Shown here in pieces: positions 17,737 through 25,800 of a stretch of DNA of 64,000 nt (position 1 is its first letter; each line of letters begins with the position of its first letter). Made by a program: the position numbers and the translations under genes. The notes under the pieces were generated by a model. It made no database searches. It was given only the letters and a program-made list of their open reading frames with translations, and was not told where the DNA came from. The stretch comes from Hyphomicrobiales bacterium. Its GTDB lineage: Bacteria; Pseudomonadota; Alphaproteobacteria; Rhizobiales; Rhizobiaceae. The DNA is taken from positions 1 to 64,000 of the forward strand of contig UCMT01000005.1 in NCBI GenBank assembly GCA_900473795.1. The letters are read 5' to 3'.

Positions 17737-18966
17737 TCAGTGCATTGCGCCGGAGCCGCCGACGGCGACGATCGCAAAGGGCTGGCCCTCGACCGGAATG
17801 GTCGCCGTTTCCGCGAGGCTGTCGGTCGCGATCATCCGCACAAGGCTATGGCGGGGGTCGGTGATGGCGATGCGATCGCCGGCGACTGCGAGCCGCGGAC
17901 GCGGGTCACGCCAATGTCCATCCTTGCTGTAGGGTTCGGTGACGGTTGCCGAACGGGTGATCTTGCCGCTGACGACATCCAGCAGATGGAGCTTGCCGTC
18001 CTCGGTCAGGATATAGGCGTTTCGGGCATTGGCCGAGTCCAGGATGAAATCGATGCGCCGGGTTGCGAGCTCCACGAGGCGGTAGGGTGTGTCGCTATCG
18101 GGGTCGATCAGCACGACCTTGTCCTCGCCATAGTTGCCGAGAAAGAACTGCATCGACTTGCCGCCGAGCAAGGTGGAAACCTTGCCTTCCGGCAGATCGT
18201 CGCCATAGGCCAGCATCTCAAGCTTCGGCCCGTCGATCCCGGCCGGGCGGGCGACGAGAACCCCCTCCTCGCAGCCGAAGGCGACGAGACGCGCCGACGT
18301 CGCTTCGCCATGCAGGCCCGTGCAGGCGGCGACATCGCCAAGCTGCCTGCCTGACCGGTCGAGGATGCGCAGGCCAAGCCGCGGCGGCAGTTCGTCCGGC
18401 TTGACCTCGGCACTCATGTTGGGGACGGAAACAAGGACGGTGCCGCCCATCGGCACGGCCACGCCATGATGCGGCGCGGTGGTGTCCAGGCTTGCAATCT
18501 CGGCCTTGCCTTCGATCAATGCGCTCTCGCGCATCAGGTCCGTCTTGCCGCCCCGATCGTAGAAAATGGCCACGTCGTCGCCATGGGTCACCACATGGCC
18601 CGGCTTCTTGCCATTAATGGCGCCCGCAAGCAGCTTCGGCTCGGAGACGTCGATATCGCGATGCTCGCCATGGTCCGAAAGGGCGATGCCGGTCGATATC
18701 ACGTTCACGATGTTCTTATCCCCCTGAACGGCGAAGACGGTCCTGCCGCTATCGCTCAAGGACAGCGCGGCAAAGCCGCTGATATCGAACCGTCCGAGTT
18801 CGTTGCCGCTTGCGGCATCCAGCGCCCGCACGACCGGCTGCGTGTGATCGGCAACGAAGAGCCGCCATGTCTCCTTGCTGTCATCGGCAAACGTTGGAAA
18901 GGGGGACAACGCCGTCAGCGCTGCTACGGCGGCAGCCTGCATCGGCTTGCCAAGATGGATCCGCAT
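17737..18966 (-). CDS. aztD: Periplasmic zinc metallochaperone, AztD family
   Basis: The product is 409 aa. An N-terminal signal peptide (about residues 1-27) precedes a beta-propeller-like chain. AztD-type features include the repeated His/Asp loops DHGEHRDIDV, TAPHHGVAVPMGG, ACTGLHGEA and AFGCEEGVLV. AztD delivers zinc to the AztC solute-binding protein of the AztABC importer. No aztABC genes are next to it here, so it is an orphan copy. Its promoter region has two imperfect Zur-like palindromes, consistent with induction on zinc limitation. Confidence 0.8.
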   Translation of the reverse strand: MRIHLGKPMQAAAVAALTALSPFPTFADDSKETWRLFVADHTQPVVRALDAASGNELGRFDISGFAALSLSDSGRTVFAVQGDKNIVNVISTGIALSDHGEHRDIDVSEPKLLAGAINGKKPGHVVTHGDDVAIFYDRGGKTDLMRESALIEGKAEIASLDTTAPHHGVAVPMGGTVLVSVPNMSAEVKPDELPPRLGLRILDRSGRQLGDVAACTGLHGEATSARLVAFGCEEGVLVARPAGIDGPKLEMLAYGDDLPEGKVSTLLGGKSMQFFLGNYGEDKVVLIDPDSDTPYRLVELATRRIDFILDSANARNAYILTEDGKLHLLDVVSGKITRSATVTEPYSKDGHWRDPRPRLAVAGDRIAITDPRHSLVRMIATDSLAETATIPVEGQPFAIVAVGGSGAMH

Positions 18967-18985
18967 GAAAATCTCCTGCGAGTTA

Positions 18986-19029
18986 ATGTAATAACGTTAC
19001 GTCCATCCTGTTATAAAGTTACATATGTA
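18986..19029 (-). promoter_or_regulatory. Zur-like palindromes upstream of aztD
   Basis: GTAATAACGTTAC (18988-19000) and TGTTATAAAGTTACA (19009-19023) are imperfect palindromes with the GTTATA/TAAC character of alphaproteobacterial Zur boxes, and TACATATGTA (19020-19029) is a perfect 10-bp palindrome. They lie 20-60 bases before the aztD start. Zur binding is inferred from gene identity plus motif likeness. Confidence 0.5.
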
Positions 19030-19139
19030 TTGTCCACCGCAAAATGCTCGCCGGCGATCTGACGTCGCGAACCACCCCGTCGTCGGCCCTGACCAGGGCC
19101 GCTGTTGCCGAGCTGCTGGGGATCAACTATACGTGGAAA

Positions 19140-19823
19140 ATGACGCTTCCTCATATGCCAGTCGCCGTGATCTTCGACATGGACGGGCTGATTTTCGATA
19201 CCGAGACACTCTATCAAGAGGCGTTTCTGGCGGCCGCAACCGTTGGGGGTCACGACCTGCCGACAGCGGTTATTCAACGCGCCATAGGCGTGCCTTGGGT
19301 CCAGAGCAGAGTGTTGCTTCTGGAACAAATGGGACCAGATTTCCCCATAGACCAATATTTCGCACAGATGATCGGCCATTTCGAGTTGCTGGCCGCCACG
19401 CAACTCCGGCTGAAGCCCGGCGTCTTCGAACTGCTCGACTTTCTTGACCAACTCGATATGCCTCGATGTATCGCGACTTCATCGGCCCACTCCACTGTGC
19501 AGAGCCATCTCGCCGCCCATGGCTTGGCCGACCGATTCCACGCGGTCATCGGACACGGAGATTATGTCGCCAGCAAACCCTCGCCCGACCCGTTCCTGAC
19601 GGCCGCGAAACGTCTCGGCGTGGACCCCTCTCTATGCCTGGCTCTGGAAGATTCCTACAACGGGGTTCGCTCCGCATCAGCCGCCGGAATGATGACGTTC
19701 ATGGTCCCCGATCTTCTGAGCCCAACGCCAGAAATCCAGTCCCTATGCACGGGCGTTGTCAGCGACCTGCATGCCGTCCGCGAGCTCATCCTGGCCGCGT
19801 CGGCCGCGCGCGTCGCTGGATGA
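19140..19823 (+). CDS. HAD superfamily phosphatase (beta-phosphoglucomutase-like)
   Basis: The product is about 227 aa. HAD motif I is VIFDMDGLIFDTE, motif II is CIATSSAHSTV, motif III Lys is in ASKPSPDPFL and motif IV is LALEDSYNGVRSA. The cap between motifs I and II is the subclass I helical type. The family contains sugar-phosphate phosphatases and phosphoglucomutases; the substrate cannot be given. The start at 19140 or the ATG at 19155 are both possible; a longer frame from 19044 has no family support. Confidence 0.85.
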   Translation: MTLPHMPVAVIFDMDGLIFDTETLYQEAFLAAATVGGHDLPTAVIQRAIGVPWVQSRVLLLEQMGPDFPIDQYFAQMIGHFELLAATQLRLKPGVFELLDFLDQLDMPRCIATSSAHSTVQSHLAAHGLADRFHAVIGHGDYVASKPSPDPFLTAAKRLGVDPSLCLALEDSYNGVRSASAAGMMTFMVPDLLSPTPEIQSLCTGVVSDLHAVRELILAASAARVAG

Positions 19824-19989
19824 CGGTTCGACGCAGTCCTTCCGGGGCTCTGACCGGAAACAGATGGCCGCGACGATCGCCGGTCTGTCGGGCTCAGGTG
19901 GACGACGACGCCAGTGCGCATCCCGCAGACTTGCATGACGCCACGTCGTCGGGAATCCCAAACCGGACTATTATGTCCCGATCAATCCA

Positions 19990-20085
19990 CTACAGCGCCG
20001 CGCGCCTTATCAGACGCGCAAAGGTCGCTGTAGCACTTTGAATTGCTGCATGTTTCCTTAAATCGGCTAGGATTTAAGGAAACAT
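19990..20085. repeat. Rhizobial palindromic mosaic repeat, two hairpins
   Basis: CTACAGCG (19990-19997) and CGCTGTAG (20026-20033) enclose a GC-rich inner palindrome around ACGCGCAAAGG. A second, AT-rich hairpin pairs ATGTTTCCTTAAATC (20050-20064) perfectly with GATTTAAGGAAACAT (20071-20085). Related copies of the first hairpin are at 45592-45627 and 63269-63307. The element sits between convergent genes, so the second hairpin could also serve as a terminator. Confidence 0.8.
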
Positions 20086-20088
20086 CCA

Positions 20089-21351
20089 CTAGCGGCCGCA
20101 GGCAGCCGCCCGTCCGAGCAGGAAGGCCTTTTCGCGCGCGTTGCGCGTGAGCGCGGCGGCGCGCTCGAACTCAGCCCCGGCTTCAGTCAGCCGGCCCGCC
20201 CGGAACAGGAAATCGCCTTTCGCCGCCGGCAGCAGCGCATAGTCGCGCAGGGCACCGGCCTGCTCGATCTCGTTCAGGAGGGCAAGGCCGGCCTCGGGCC
20301 CGAAGGCCATGCTGTGGGCCACGGCCCGATTGAGATCGACCACCGGCGACGGCATGACCGCGCGCAGCGTGTCGTAGAGCGCGGCGATTCTGCGCCAATC
20401 CGTCTCTTTCGCCTTTTTCGCCCTTGCATGGCAGGCGGCGAGTGCGGCCTGCAGGGCATAGGGACCGCCCGCACCGCCGAGCGCTTCGGCGCGCTCCAGC
20501 GCGGCAAGGCCCCGGCGGATCAGCAGCTGGTCCCAACGGGCGCGGTTCTGTTCGGTCAAGGGAACCGGCGAGCCGTCCGGCGCCGTTCGGGCGTTGAGAC
20601 GCGAGGCCTGGATTTCCATCAGCGCGAGAAGGCCGAAGACCTCGGGCTCGCCCGGTGCCAGGCCGGCGAGGATGCGGCCGAGGCGCTGGGCCTCGGCGCA
20701 CAAGGCCGGGCGGATCAGGTCTTCGCCGGCGGTGGCCGCATAGCCCTCGTTGAAGATCAGGTAGATGACCTCCAGCACCGAGGCGAGCCGTTCTCGCCGG
20801 TCCGGCCCGCGCGGCACTTCGTAGGTCAGGCCAGCCTTGCCGAGCGTTTTCTTGGCCCGCACGATGCGCTGGGCGATGGTCGCTTCACTGGAGAGGAAGG
20901 CACGGGCAATCTCGTCCGTCGTCAGCCCGCCGATCAGGCGCAGCGTCAGCGCCGCGCGCGCCTCGGGCGAGAGCACCGGGTGGCAGGCGGTGAAGATCAG
21001 GCCGAGCAGCTCATCGCCAAGATCGTCATCCATGGCCGCCTCGATATCCGCGACGGGATCGGCACCTTCGTCCTCGAGATCGCGGCCGATCTCGGCGTGC
21101 TTGCGCGCCAGCATCTTCCTGCGGCGGAAGCCGTCGATGGCCCGGCGCTTGGCAGCGGCCATCAGCCAGGCGCCCGGTTTTTTCGGAACCCCGGTCTTCG
21201 GCCATTCGGAAAGGGCTGCCACGAGGGCGTCCTGCGCCAGGTCTTCGGCGAGGTTCACGTCCCGCACCATTCGGACCAGGCCCGCGATGAGCCTGGCCTG
21301 TTCGATCCGGAAGACCGTCTCGATCGTCTGGTGGGTTTCGGTCGCCGCCAT
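20089..21351 (-). CDS. ECF42-type RNA polymerase sigma factor with C-terminal TPR-like extension (DUF6596)
   Basis: The product is 420 aa, about twice a normal ECF sigma. Region 2 (ARLIAGLVRMVRDVNLAEDLAQDALVAAL) and region 4 (ALTLRLIGGLTTDEIARAFLSSEATIAQRIVRAKKTL) occupy residues 10-180. A long C-terminal domain follows, with the conserved YLIFNEGYAAT and AVAHSMAFGPEAGLALLNEI segments typical of the ECF42 group. No anti-sigma gene is present; control is thought to lie in the extension. The DGPF/YciI gene just upstream on the same strand is the usual ECF42 partner. Confidence 0.9.
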   Translation of the reverse strand: MAATETHQTIETVFRIEQARLIAGLVRMVRDVNLAEDLAQDALVAALSEWPKTGVPKKPGAWLMAAAKRRAIDGFRRRKMLARKHAEIGRDLEDEGADPVADIEAAMDDDLGDELLGLIFTACHPVLSPEARAALTLRLIGGLTTDEIARAFLSSEATIAQRIVRAKKTLGKAGLTYEVPRGPDRRERLASVLEVIYLIFNEGYAATAGEDLIRPALCAEAQRLGRILAGLAPGEPEVFGLLALMEIQASRLNARTAPDGSPVPLTEQNRARWDQLLIRRGLAALERAEALGGAGGPYALQAALAACHARAKKAKETDWRRIAALYDTLRAVMPSPVVDLNRAVAHSMAFGPEAGLALLNEIEQAGALRDYALLPAAKGDFLFRAGRLTEAGAEFERAAALTRNAREKAFLLGRAAACGR

Positions 21352-21421
21352 GCTTCCCGCTTACGGGAGGTGCAAGGGCCACGTCAAGCGGCGGCGGCGA
21401 CAGGTCGATGGACCTCACAGC

Positions 21422-21574
21422 ACACGACAGCGGCCGTCTCACCCCCCTCTGCCCTGCCGGGCATCTCCCCCTCAAGGGGGGAGATTGGCGTGGGGCGGGC
21501 TTCCTGCTCCCGATCTCCCCCCTTGAGGGGGGATGTCACGAGGTGACAGAGGGGTATTCCCGGCGCTGTCGTGT
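21422..21574. repeat. RIME-like palindromic intergenic element, copy 1
   Basis: This is a 153-bp element with 11-bp perfect terminal inverted repeats (ACACGACAGCG and CGCTGTCGTGT). Inside are CCCCTCTGccctgccgggcATCTCCCC, GGGGAGATTGGCG and their inverted complement ending GTGACAGAGGGG. It strongly resembles copy 2 at 58587-58752. It matches what is known of Rhizobium-specific intergenic mosaic elements. It sits between yciI and the sigma gene, inside a probable operon. Confidence 0.85.
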
Positions 21575-21603
21575 ACCGTGATTCGACCTGAAATCATCCG
21601 GCT

Positions 21604-22026
21604 CTAGTGGCCGGCCAGCTTCTCGCGCTGACGTTCCTCCTGCTCGGCGAGTTCGGGCGTCAGGGCATCGCCGAAGTCGGCGGCCTCGAACACCTGGCGG
21701 ATCTCGAGTTCGCTCGGGCCCGGCATCGGATTGGGGCAGCGCTTCGCCCATTCGACCGCCTCGGCCATGTCCTTCACTTCCCAGATCCAGAAGCCGGCGA
21801 CCAGTTCGCGGGTCTCGGCGAAGGGGCCGTCGATCACGGTGCGGCCGGGGCCATCGAAGGCGATACGCTTGCCTTTCGACGAGGGATGCAGCCCCTCGCC
21901 CGCCAGCATGACGCCGGCGTTGATCAGTTCCTCGTTGAACTTGCCCATCGCCTCTAGAAGCTCGGTCGAGGGCATGATCCCCGCTTCGCTCTCCTTCGTC
22001 GCCTTTACCATGACTATGACACGCAT
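21604..22026 (-). CDS. YciI/DGPF-domain protein
   Basis: The product is 140 aa, of the YCII-related fold. The DGPF signature is seen twice in spirit: AFDGPGRTVIDGPFAETRELVAGFWIWEVKDMAEAVEWA. The RCPNPMPGPSELEIRQVFE segment is typical of ECF42-associated members. The function is unknown; the family is a constant genomic partner of ECF42 sigma factors and a likely target. The ATG at 22026 has AGAGGAGA upstream, and a TGTCGA-N17-CGTCGT promoter-like sequence lies further up. Confidence 0.9.
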   Translation of the reverse strand: MRVIVMVKATKESEAGIMPSTELLEAMGKFNEELINAGVMLAGEGLHPSSKGKRIAFDGPGRTVIDGPFAETRELVAGFWIWEVKDMAEAVEWAKRCPNPMPGPSELEIRQVFEAADFGDALTPELAEQEERQREKLAGH

Positions 22027-22074
22027 CGTCTTTCTCCTCTGGTTGACGGAGGCCATATCGACCTTCCTGCTCCT

Positions 22075-22103
22075 ACGACGAACGAGTGCCGGCATAATCG
22101 ACA
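22075..22103 (-). promoter_or_regulatory. Candidate ECF42-type promoter of yciI
   Basis: On the minus strand TGTCGA (22103-22098), a 17-base spacer and CGTCGT (22080-22075) match the TGTCGA / CG(A/T)C pattern I associate with ECF42 promoters. Transcription would begin about 40 bases before the yciI ATG. The site was identified by eye. Confidence 0.5.
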
Positions 22104-22149
22104 TGCCGGTGAAATTTTTTCGAGAAAAAGATTTAGGTCACGTCCCCGC

Positions 22150-22462
22150 ATGGTGAAGATGGCGCTCTGCCACTCGACTTGTAGGCGCTCTGCGACGAAG
22201 CGCCAAAGACAAATGGGAGCGACTGGCGCAGGGGAGCGCGATCGGCCTATCCACCTTGAAGTGGCGGACATTCCGCAACGCCAACGTCCTTCTTCCGCGA
22301 TGTCAGATGACCGGCCGTGCGGACACGGCCGTGAATTTCAACATCTGGCAAGCTGCAGGCGGCGATCGCCAAGCTCGACGAACTGGAAATTCCGGTGACG
22401 CGCGATGGCGTCACCGTCTCGCCCCTCGCCCGCGGGCGTCGGGCTGAAGCTGGTGGCCTTAA
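22150..22462 (+). pseudogene. Decayed copy of the VOC gene, second module
   Basis: From ATGGTGAAGATGGCG at 22150 the DNA follows the VOC gene at 17290 onward with many substitutions, small indels and an in-frame TAG. The segment corresponding to about 17450-17560 is missing. It resumes at ATGACCGGCC (near 22306) and ends with GGGCTGAAGCTGGTGGCC, matching the true 3' end at 17721. No intact reading frame remains. It is a clear relic of a paralogous VOC gene, located between yciI and the cyclase gene. Confidence 0.85.
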
Positions 22463-23283
22463 ACTCCAGGATCAGCCCAGTTGCATTGGAAGGCCAGCAT
22501 GGGCTTCGAAAATCCCTTCAGCCGCCGGCGGGTCGCGTGAGCGAAGAGATCGGCGGCGCCGTATTCCCGAAAAATGTTCTCCGACACCAGTATCTGGTCG
22601 CTGGAGGCCGCAGCGCACAATCGAGCGGCAAGTTGCACGGTGGAGCCGAACAGGTCGCGGCTGTCCTCGATGGGCTCGCCGCAATCCAGTCCGATGCGAA
22701 CATGAATCGGCTCAGAGTTGCCGAGGTTGTACCGTTTGAATTCCTGCTGAATTGCCCTTGCGCAATCGACGGCTGCGGATGTCGCGGCGAACGTCGCCAT
22801 GATGCCGTCGCCGGTGTGCTTCACCTCGCGGCCTGAGGCATGGCTAAGACATCTGCGCACGATAGAATCATGCGCCCTGACAAGTTCGGCCGCCATGCGG
22901 TCGCCGAGGCGCGATGTCATCGCCGTCGAGCCGACGATGTCGGTGAACAGGATTGCCCGATGGCCGCAATCCATTTCGCCCGAGGATTGTCCAGACGCCA
23001 GCTCGGGGTCCTGAATTCGGCCGAGAAACGCCTCGACCGCCGACAACGCCACCTCCACAACCTCGCCAGCGACGAAGCCATGCGCCTCGCGGTGCACGCA
23101 TTGGGCCGTTTCCGCGTCGGGCGCATCCACGAGGCAAAACACGGTTCCACGCTGCTGGTCGAACCAGTAGGTCAGGAACTTGACCCCATACCGATCCTGT
23201 ATCTCGATATCCTTGCGGTGCGCCTCGGCGGCGTCGGCCGCGGTGATTCCCGAAAAGTCGTGCCGGTCCATGAATATAGCCAT
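22459..23283 (-). CDS. DUF4242 - adenylate/guanylate cyclase fusion protein
   Basis: The product is 274 aa. An N-terminal DUF4242-like ferredoxin fold (about residues 1-85, MDRHDFSGITAADAAEAHRKD) is followed by a class III nucleotide cyclase domain (about 105-270) with metal Asp residues in ILFTDIVGST and the KHTGDGIMATF motif. There is no membrane segment, so it is a soluble cyclase, perhaps with the DUF4242 domain as sensor. The ATG at 23283 has GGGAGG upstream and excludes the longer frame. cAMP or cGMP specificity is not decided. Confidence 0.85.
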   Translation of the reverse strand: MAIFMDRHDFSGITAADAAEAHRKDIEIQDRYGVKFLTYWFDQQRGTVFCLVDAPDAETAQCVHREAHGFVAGEVVEVALSAVEAFLGRIQDPELASGQSSGEMDCGHRAILFTDIVGSTAMTSRLGDRMAAELVRAHDSIVRRCLSHASGREVKHTGDGIMATFAATSAAVDCARAIQQEFKRYNLGNSEPIHVRIGLDCGEPIEDSRDLFGSTVQLAARLCAAASSDQILVSENIFREYGAADLFAHATRRRLKGFSKPMLAFQCNWADPGV

Positions 23284-23419
23284 GTGCGCCTCCCGCCCTG
23301 AAAGCCTCCGCTTACAGGAAGGTTTCATTCTACGACCTGGACGCAGCCCGGTCCACCTTTCGGGCGGTTTGTGAGGCCGGCGTTTGCCGCCTTCCAGCGC
23401 GACGACACAAAATGCGCAA

Positions 23420-23452
23420 GGGGAGGACGTTGCCGTCCTCCCCTCATTTTTT
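23420..23452. terminator. Hairpin between chemoreceptor and cyclase genes
   Basis: GGGGAGGACG (23420-23429) pairs with CGTCCTCCCC (23434-23443) through a 4-base loop. The T-run lies on the plus side, while the chemoreceptor transcript approaches from the minus side, so its efficiency as a chemoreceptor terminator is uncertain. Confidence 0.55.
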
Positions 23453-23473
23453 GTTTGCTGGCCGGTTGATCGC

Positions 23474-25390
23474 TCAGGCCGCGTAGCGGCTACGCTGCGG
23501 TTGTGAATGCGATACGCGACCTGCCTCTTCCAGCTTGAAGCGGGCAAGCAGGGTCTGGAGCTGGCGGCTCTCGTCGGCGAGCGTCTCGCTCGCTGCCGTC
23601 GTCTCCTCGACCATGGCGGCATTCTTCTGCGTCATCTGGTCCATGTGGTTGACGGAGGTGTTGATTTCGGCAAGCGCCGTTGCCTGTTCGCGCGCCGCCG
23701 TGGCGATGCTTTCCACGTGGTCGTTGACGCGCAGCACGAGCTGCTCGATTTCCAGAAGCGCATCCCCCGTTGCCCTGACGAGCGAGACGCCGCCTTCGAC
23801 TTCCGAGGCCGAGGCGCTGATCAGCGTCTTGATCTCCTTGGCGGCATTGGCCGAGCGCTGCGCCAGTTCGCGCACTTCCTGGGCAACGACGGCGAAGCCG
23901 CGGCCGGCTTCCCCTGCGCGGGCCGCTTCGACACCGGCGTTGAGGGCCAAGAGGTTGGTCTGGAAGGCGATCTCGTCGATGACGCCGATGATCTGGCTGA
24001 TGCGGCTCGACGAGCCCTCGATCCGGCTCATGGCGCTGACGGCATCGCGGACGATCTCGCCCGACTTGCCGGCGCTCTCCTTGGTTTCGCGCACCATGTC
24101 GCGGGCTTCGTTGGCGCGCGAGGAGGAGGCGCGGACGGTCGCGGTGATCTCGTCGAGGGCTGCGGCAGTTTCTTCCAGTGCAGCGGCCTGCTGCTCGGTG
24201 CGCTTCGAGAGATCGTTGGCGGCGGAGCTCAGTTCGGCGGAGCTTTCCTTGATGGTGCCGGCAGCGCCGCGCACATTCTGCATGGTCGAGCGCAGCGTCA
24301 CCATCGTGGAATTGACGTTCTGCTGCAGTTCGGCAAAGGCCCCCTGGAAATGCCCGCTCATGCTTTGCGACAGGTCCGCGTCGGCAAGGGCGGCGATGAC
24401 ACGGCGCACTTCGGCAACGGCTTGATCGATGCTCTCGACCAGTTCGTTGACGCTGCCGGCGAAGCGGTTGAGATCGTCGTTCCGGTAATCCTTGCCGATG
24501 CGGCCGGTGAAATCGCCGGCGACGGCGGATGCGACGACGGCGCTGATGCTCGACTGCAGATCGCTGCTCAGCGCATGGAGTGCCGCTTCCTGCGCCTTCA
24601 TGTCGCGCATTGCCAGCGCATTGCGGCGGAAGACTTCGACGGCGCGGGCCATTTCGCCGATCTCGTCCTTGCGTTCGGCGTCCGTGCCGGTGTTGTCGAG
24701 ATTGCCCTCGGCAAGGCGGCTCATGGCGGCCGTCAGGTCACGGACGGGTGCGGCGATCCCCCGGCGTGCAACGAGAAGGCTCGCCACTGCGCCCAGCACG
24801 ATGCAGGCTGCGGCCGATGCGACGGCGATGACGAGTGCGAGCGACGAGGACTGCAGGGCCTCCGCGCGGGCCGTGGCAAGCGCGTTGCCCGAATAGGTGC
24901 TGTATTCCTTGACGGCACTGGTGACCGTCTTTTGCGCGGCGAGCGCCTTGTCGAGCCCGGCCTTGATCGCAGCGCCATCCTTGCCGCTCTTTTCGGCCAC
25001 ATCGACCATGGCGCGGATTTCGCCGAAATAGGTCTCGAGCGTCGAGCGGATCGTCTGCAGTTGCTTGAGTTCGGTTGCATCGGCCGCCGCCTCGATCTTC
25101 GGCAGGCGCTCGAGCATTTCCTTGGCGCGCTTTTCCGTTTCCGCGCGGAAATCGGCGGCCTTTTCAGGCAGTGCAGCGAGCTGGTAGGTCATGCGGCTGA
25201 TGGCGATGATATCGACGCGCAGGTCCATCGCCTCGCGGGCGACTTCCTCTTTCGCGCCGACCGACACCATGGCAGATTCCAGTGCTGAAATACCCTTCGC
25301 GCCGACGAAGGCGATGACCAGCGAAGACAGTCCCATGACGAAAACGACAAGGCCGATCTTCTGGAGGATGGAGAGATTGCGAAAGGTCAT
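23474..25390 (-). CDS. Methyl-accepting chemotaxis protein
   Basis: The product is 638 aa. TM1 is at about residues 10-30, a periplasmic helical sensor of about 150 residues follows, and TM2 is at about 185-208. Then come a HAMP domain, a second HAMP-like segment, and the signalling domain with the hairpin tip DEIAFQTNLLALNAGVEAARAGEAGRGF. The C-terminus (SRYAA) lacks a CheR-tethering NWETF-type pentapeptide. Its ligand is unknown. No other che genes are nearby, so it is an orphan receptor feeding a distant array. Confidence 0.93.
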   Translation of the reverse strand: MTFRNLSILQKIGLVVFVMGLSSLVIAFVGAKGISALESAMVSVGAKEEVAREAMDLRVDIIAISRMTYQLAALPEKAADFRAETEKRAKEMLERLPKIEAAADATELKQLQTIRSTLETYFGEIRAMVDVAEKSGKDGAAIKAGLDKALAAQKTVTSAVKEYSTYSGNALATARAEALQSSSLALVIAVASAAACIVLGAVASLLVARRGIAAPVRDLTAAMSRLAEGNLDNTGTDAERKDEIGEMARAVEVFRRNALAMRDMKAQEAALHALSSDLQSSISAVVASAVAGDFTGRIGKDYRNDDLNRFAGSVNELVESIDQAVAEVRRVIAALADADLSQSMSGHFQGAFAELQQNVNSTMVTLRSTMQNVRGAAGTIKESSAELSSAANDLSKRTEQQAAALEETAAALDEITATVRASSSRANEARDMVRETKESAGKSGEIVRDAVSAMSRIEGSSSRISQIIGVIDEIAFQTNLLALNAGVEAARAGEAGRGFAVVAQEVRELAQRSANAAKEIKTLISASASEVEGGVSLVRATGDALLEIEQLVLRVNDHVESIATAAREQATALAEINTSVNHMDQMTQKNAAMVEETTAASETLADESRQLQTLLARFKLEEAGRVSHSQPQRSRYAA

Positions 25391-25800
25391 GACTGAACTC
25401 CGGCAGGGCGATCGCCCGCAAGCTGAACGAAAAAGGGAGGTTCAAGGCATGATGCCTCTGACAGGGCGCAGGGGAAACGACATCGCGCCTGAGGCGCAAT
25501 CTGAAGGAATTGCGCTAACGTACGGTTAAAGCGGGGCCTTCGGAGGATGGCGATCGCGCTATTTGCCGGCACGGTCGCTGCGGAAATCACGCCGGCCGGA
25601 TCGCGATCGCCTCGTCCACATACCACTGGCAGATCGCAATGCTCATCTGATCGTCCATGCGTGACGAACGCGATCCTGCGCAACGGCTAAAGCGAATTTG
25701 TTCAGGCGGTCTGCGCTATCGCGCGAGCTTTTTCCTTGAACCTTGCGCACCCGGCCTCTATCTCCGGTCTACACCCCTCGCATTTTTCCCGGAGCCATCC
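25391..25800. other. 410-bp divergent intergenic region, no gene seen
   Basis: This region lies between the start of the chemoreceptor gene and the TTG start of ptrB. It should contain both promoters. No hairpin, repeat or short gene stands out. Confidence 0.45.

Noticed and set aside
21422-21574. RIME-like element as an insertion sequence or miniature transposon with target duplication
   Set aside because: No transposase is present and no flanking direct repeat is seen; dispersed intergenic palindromes fit better.
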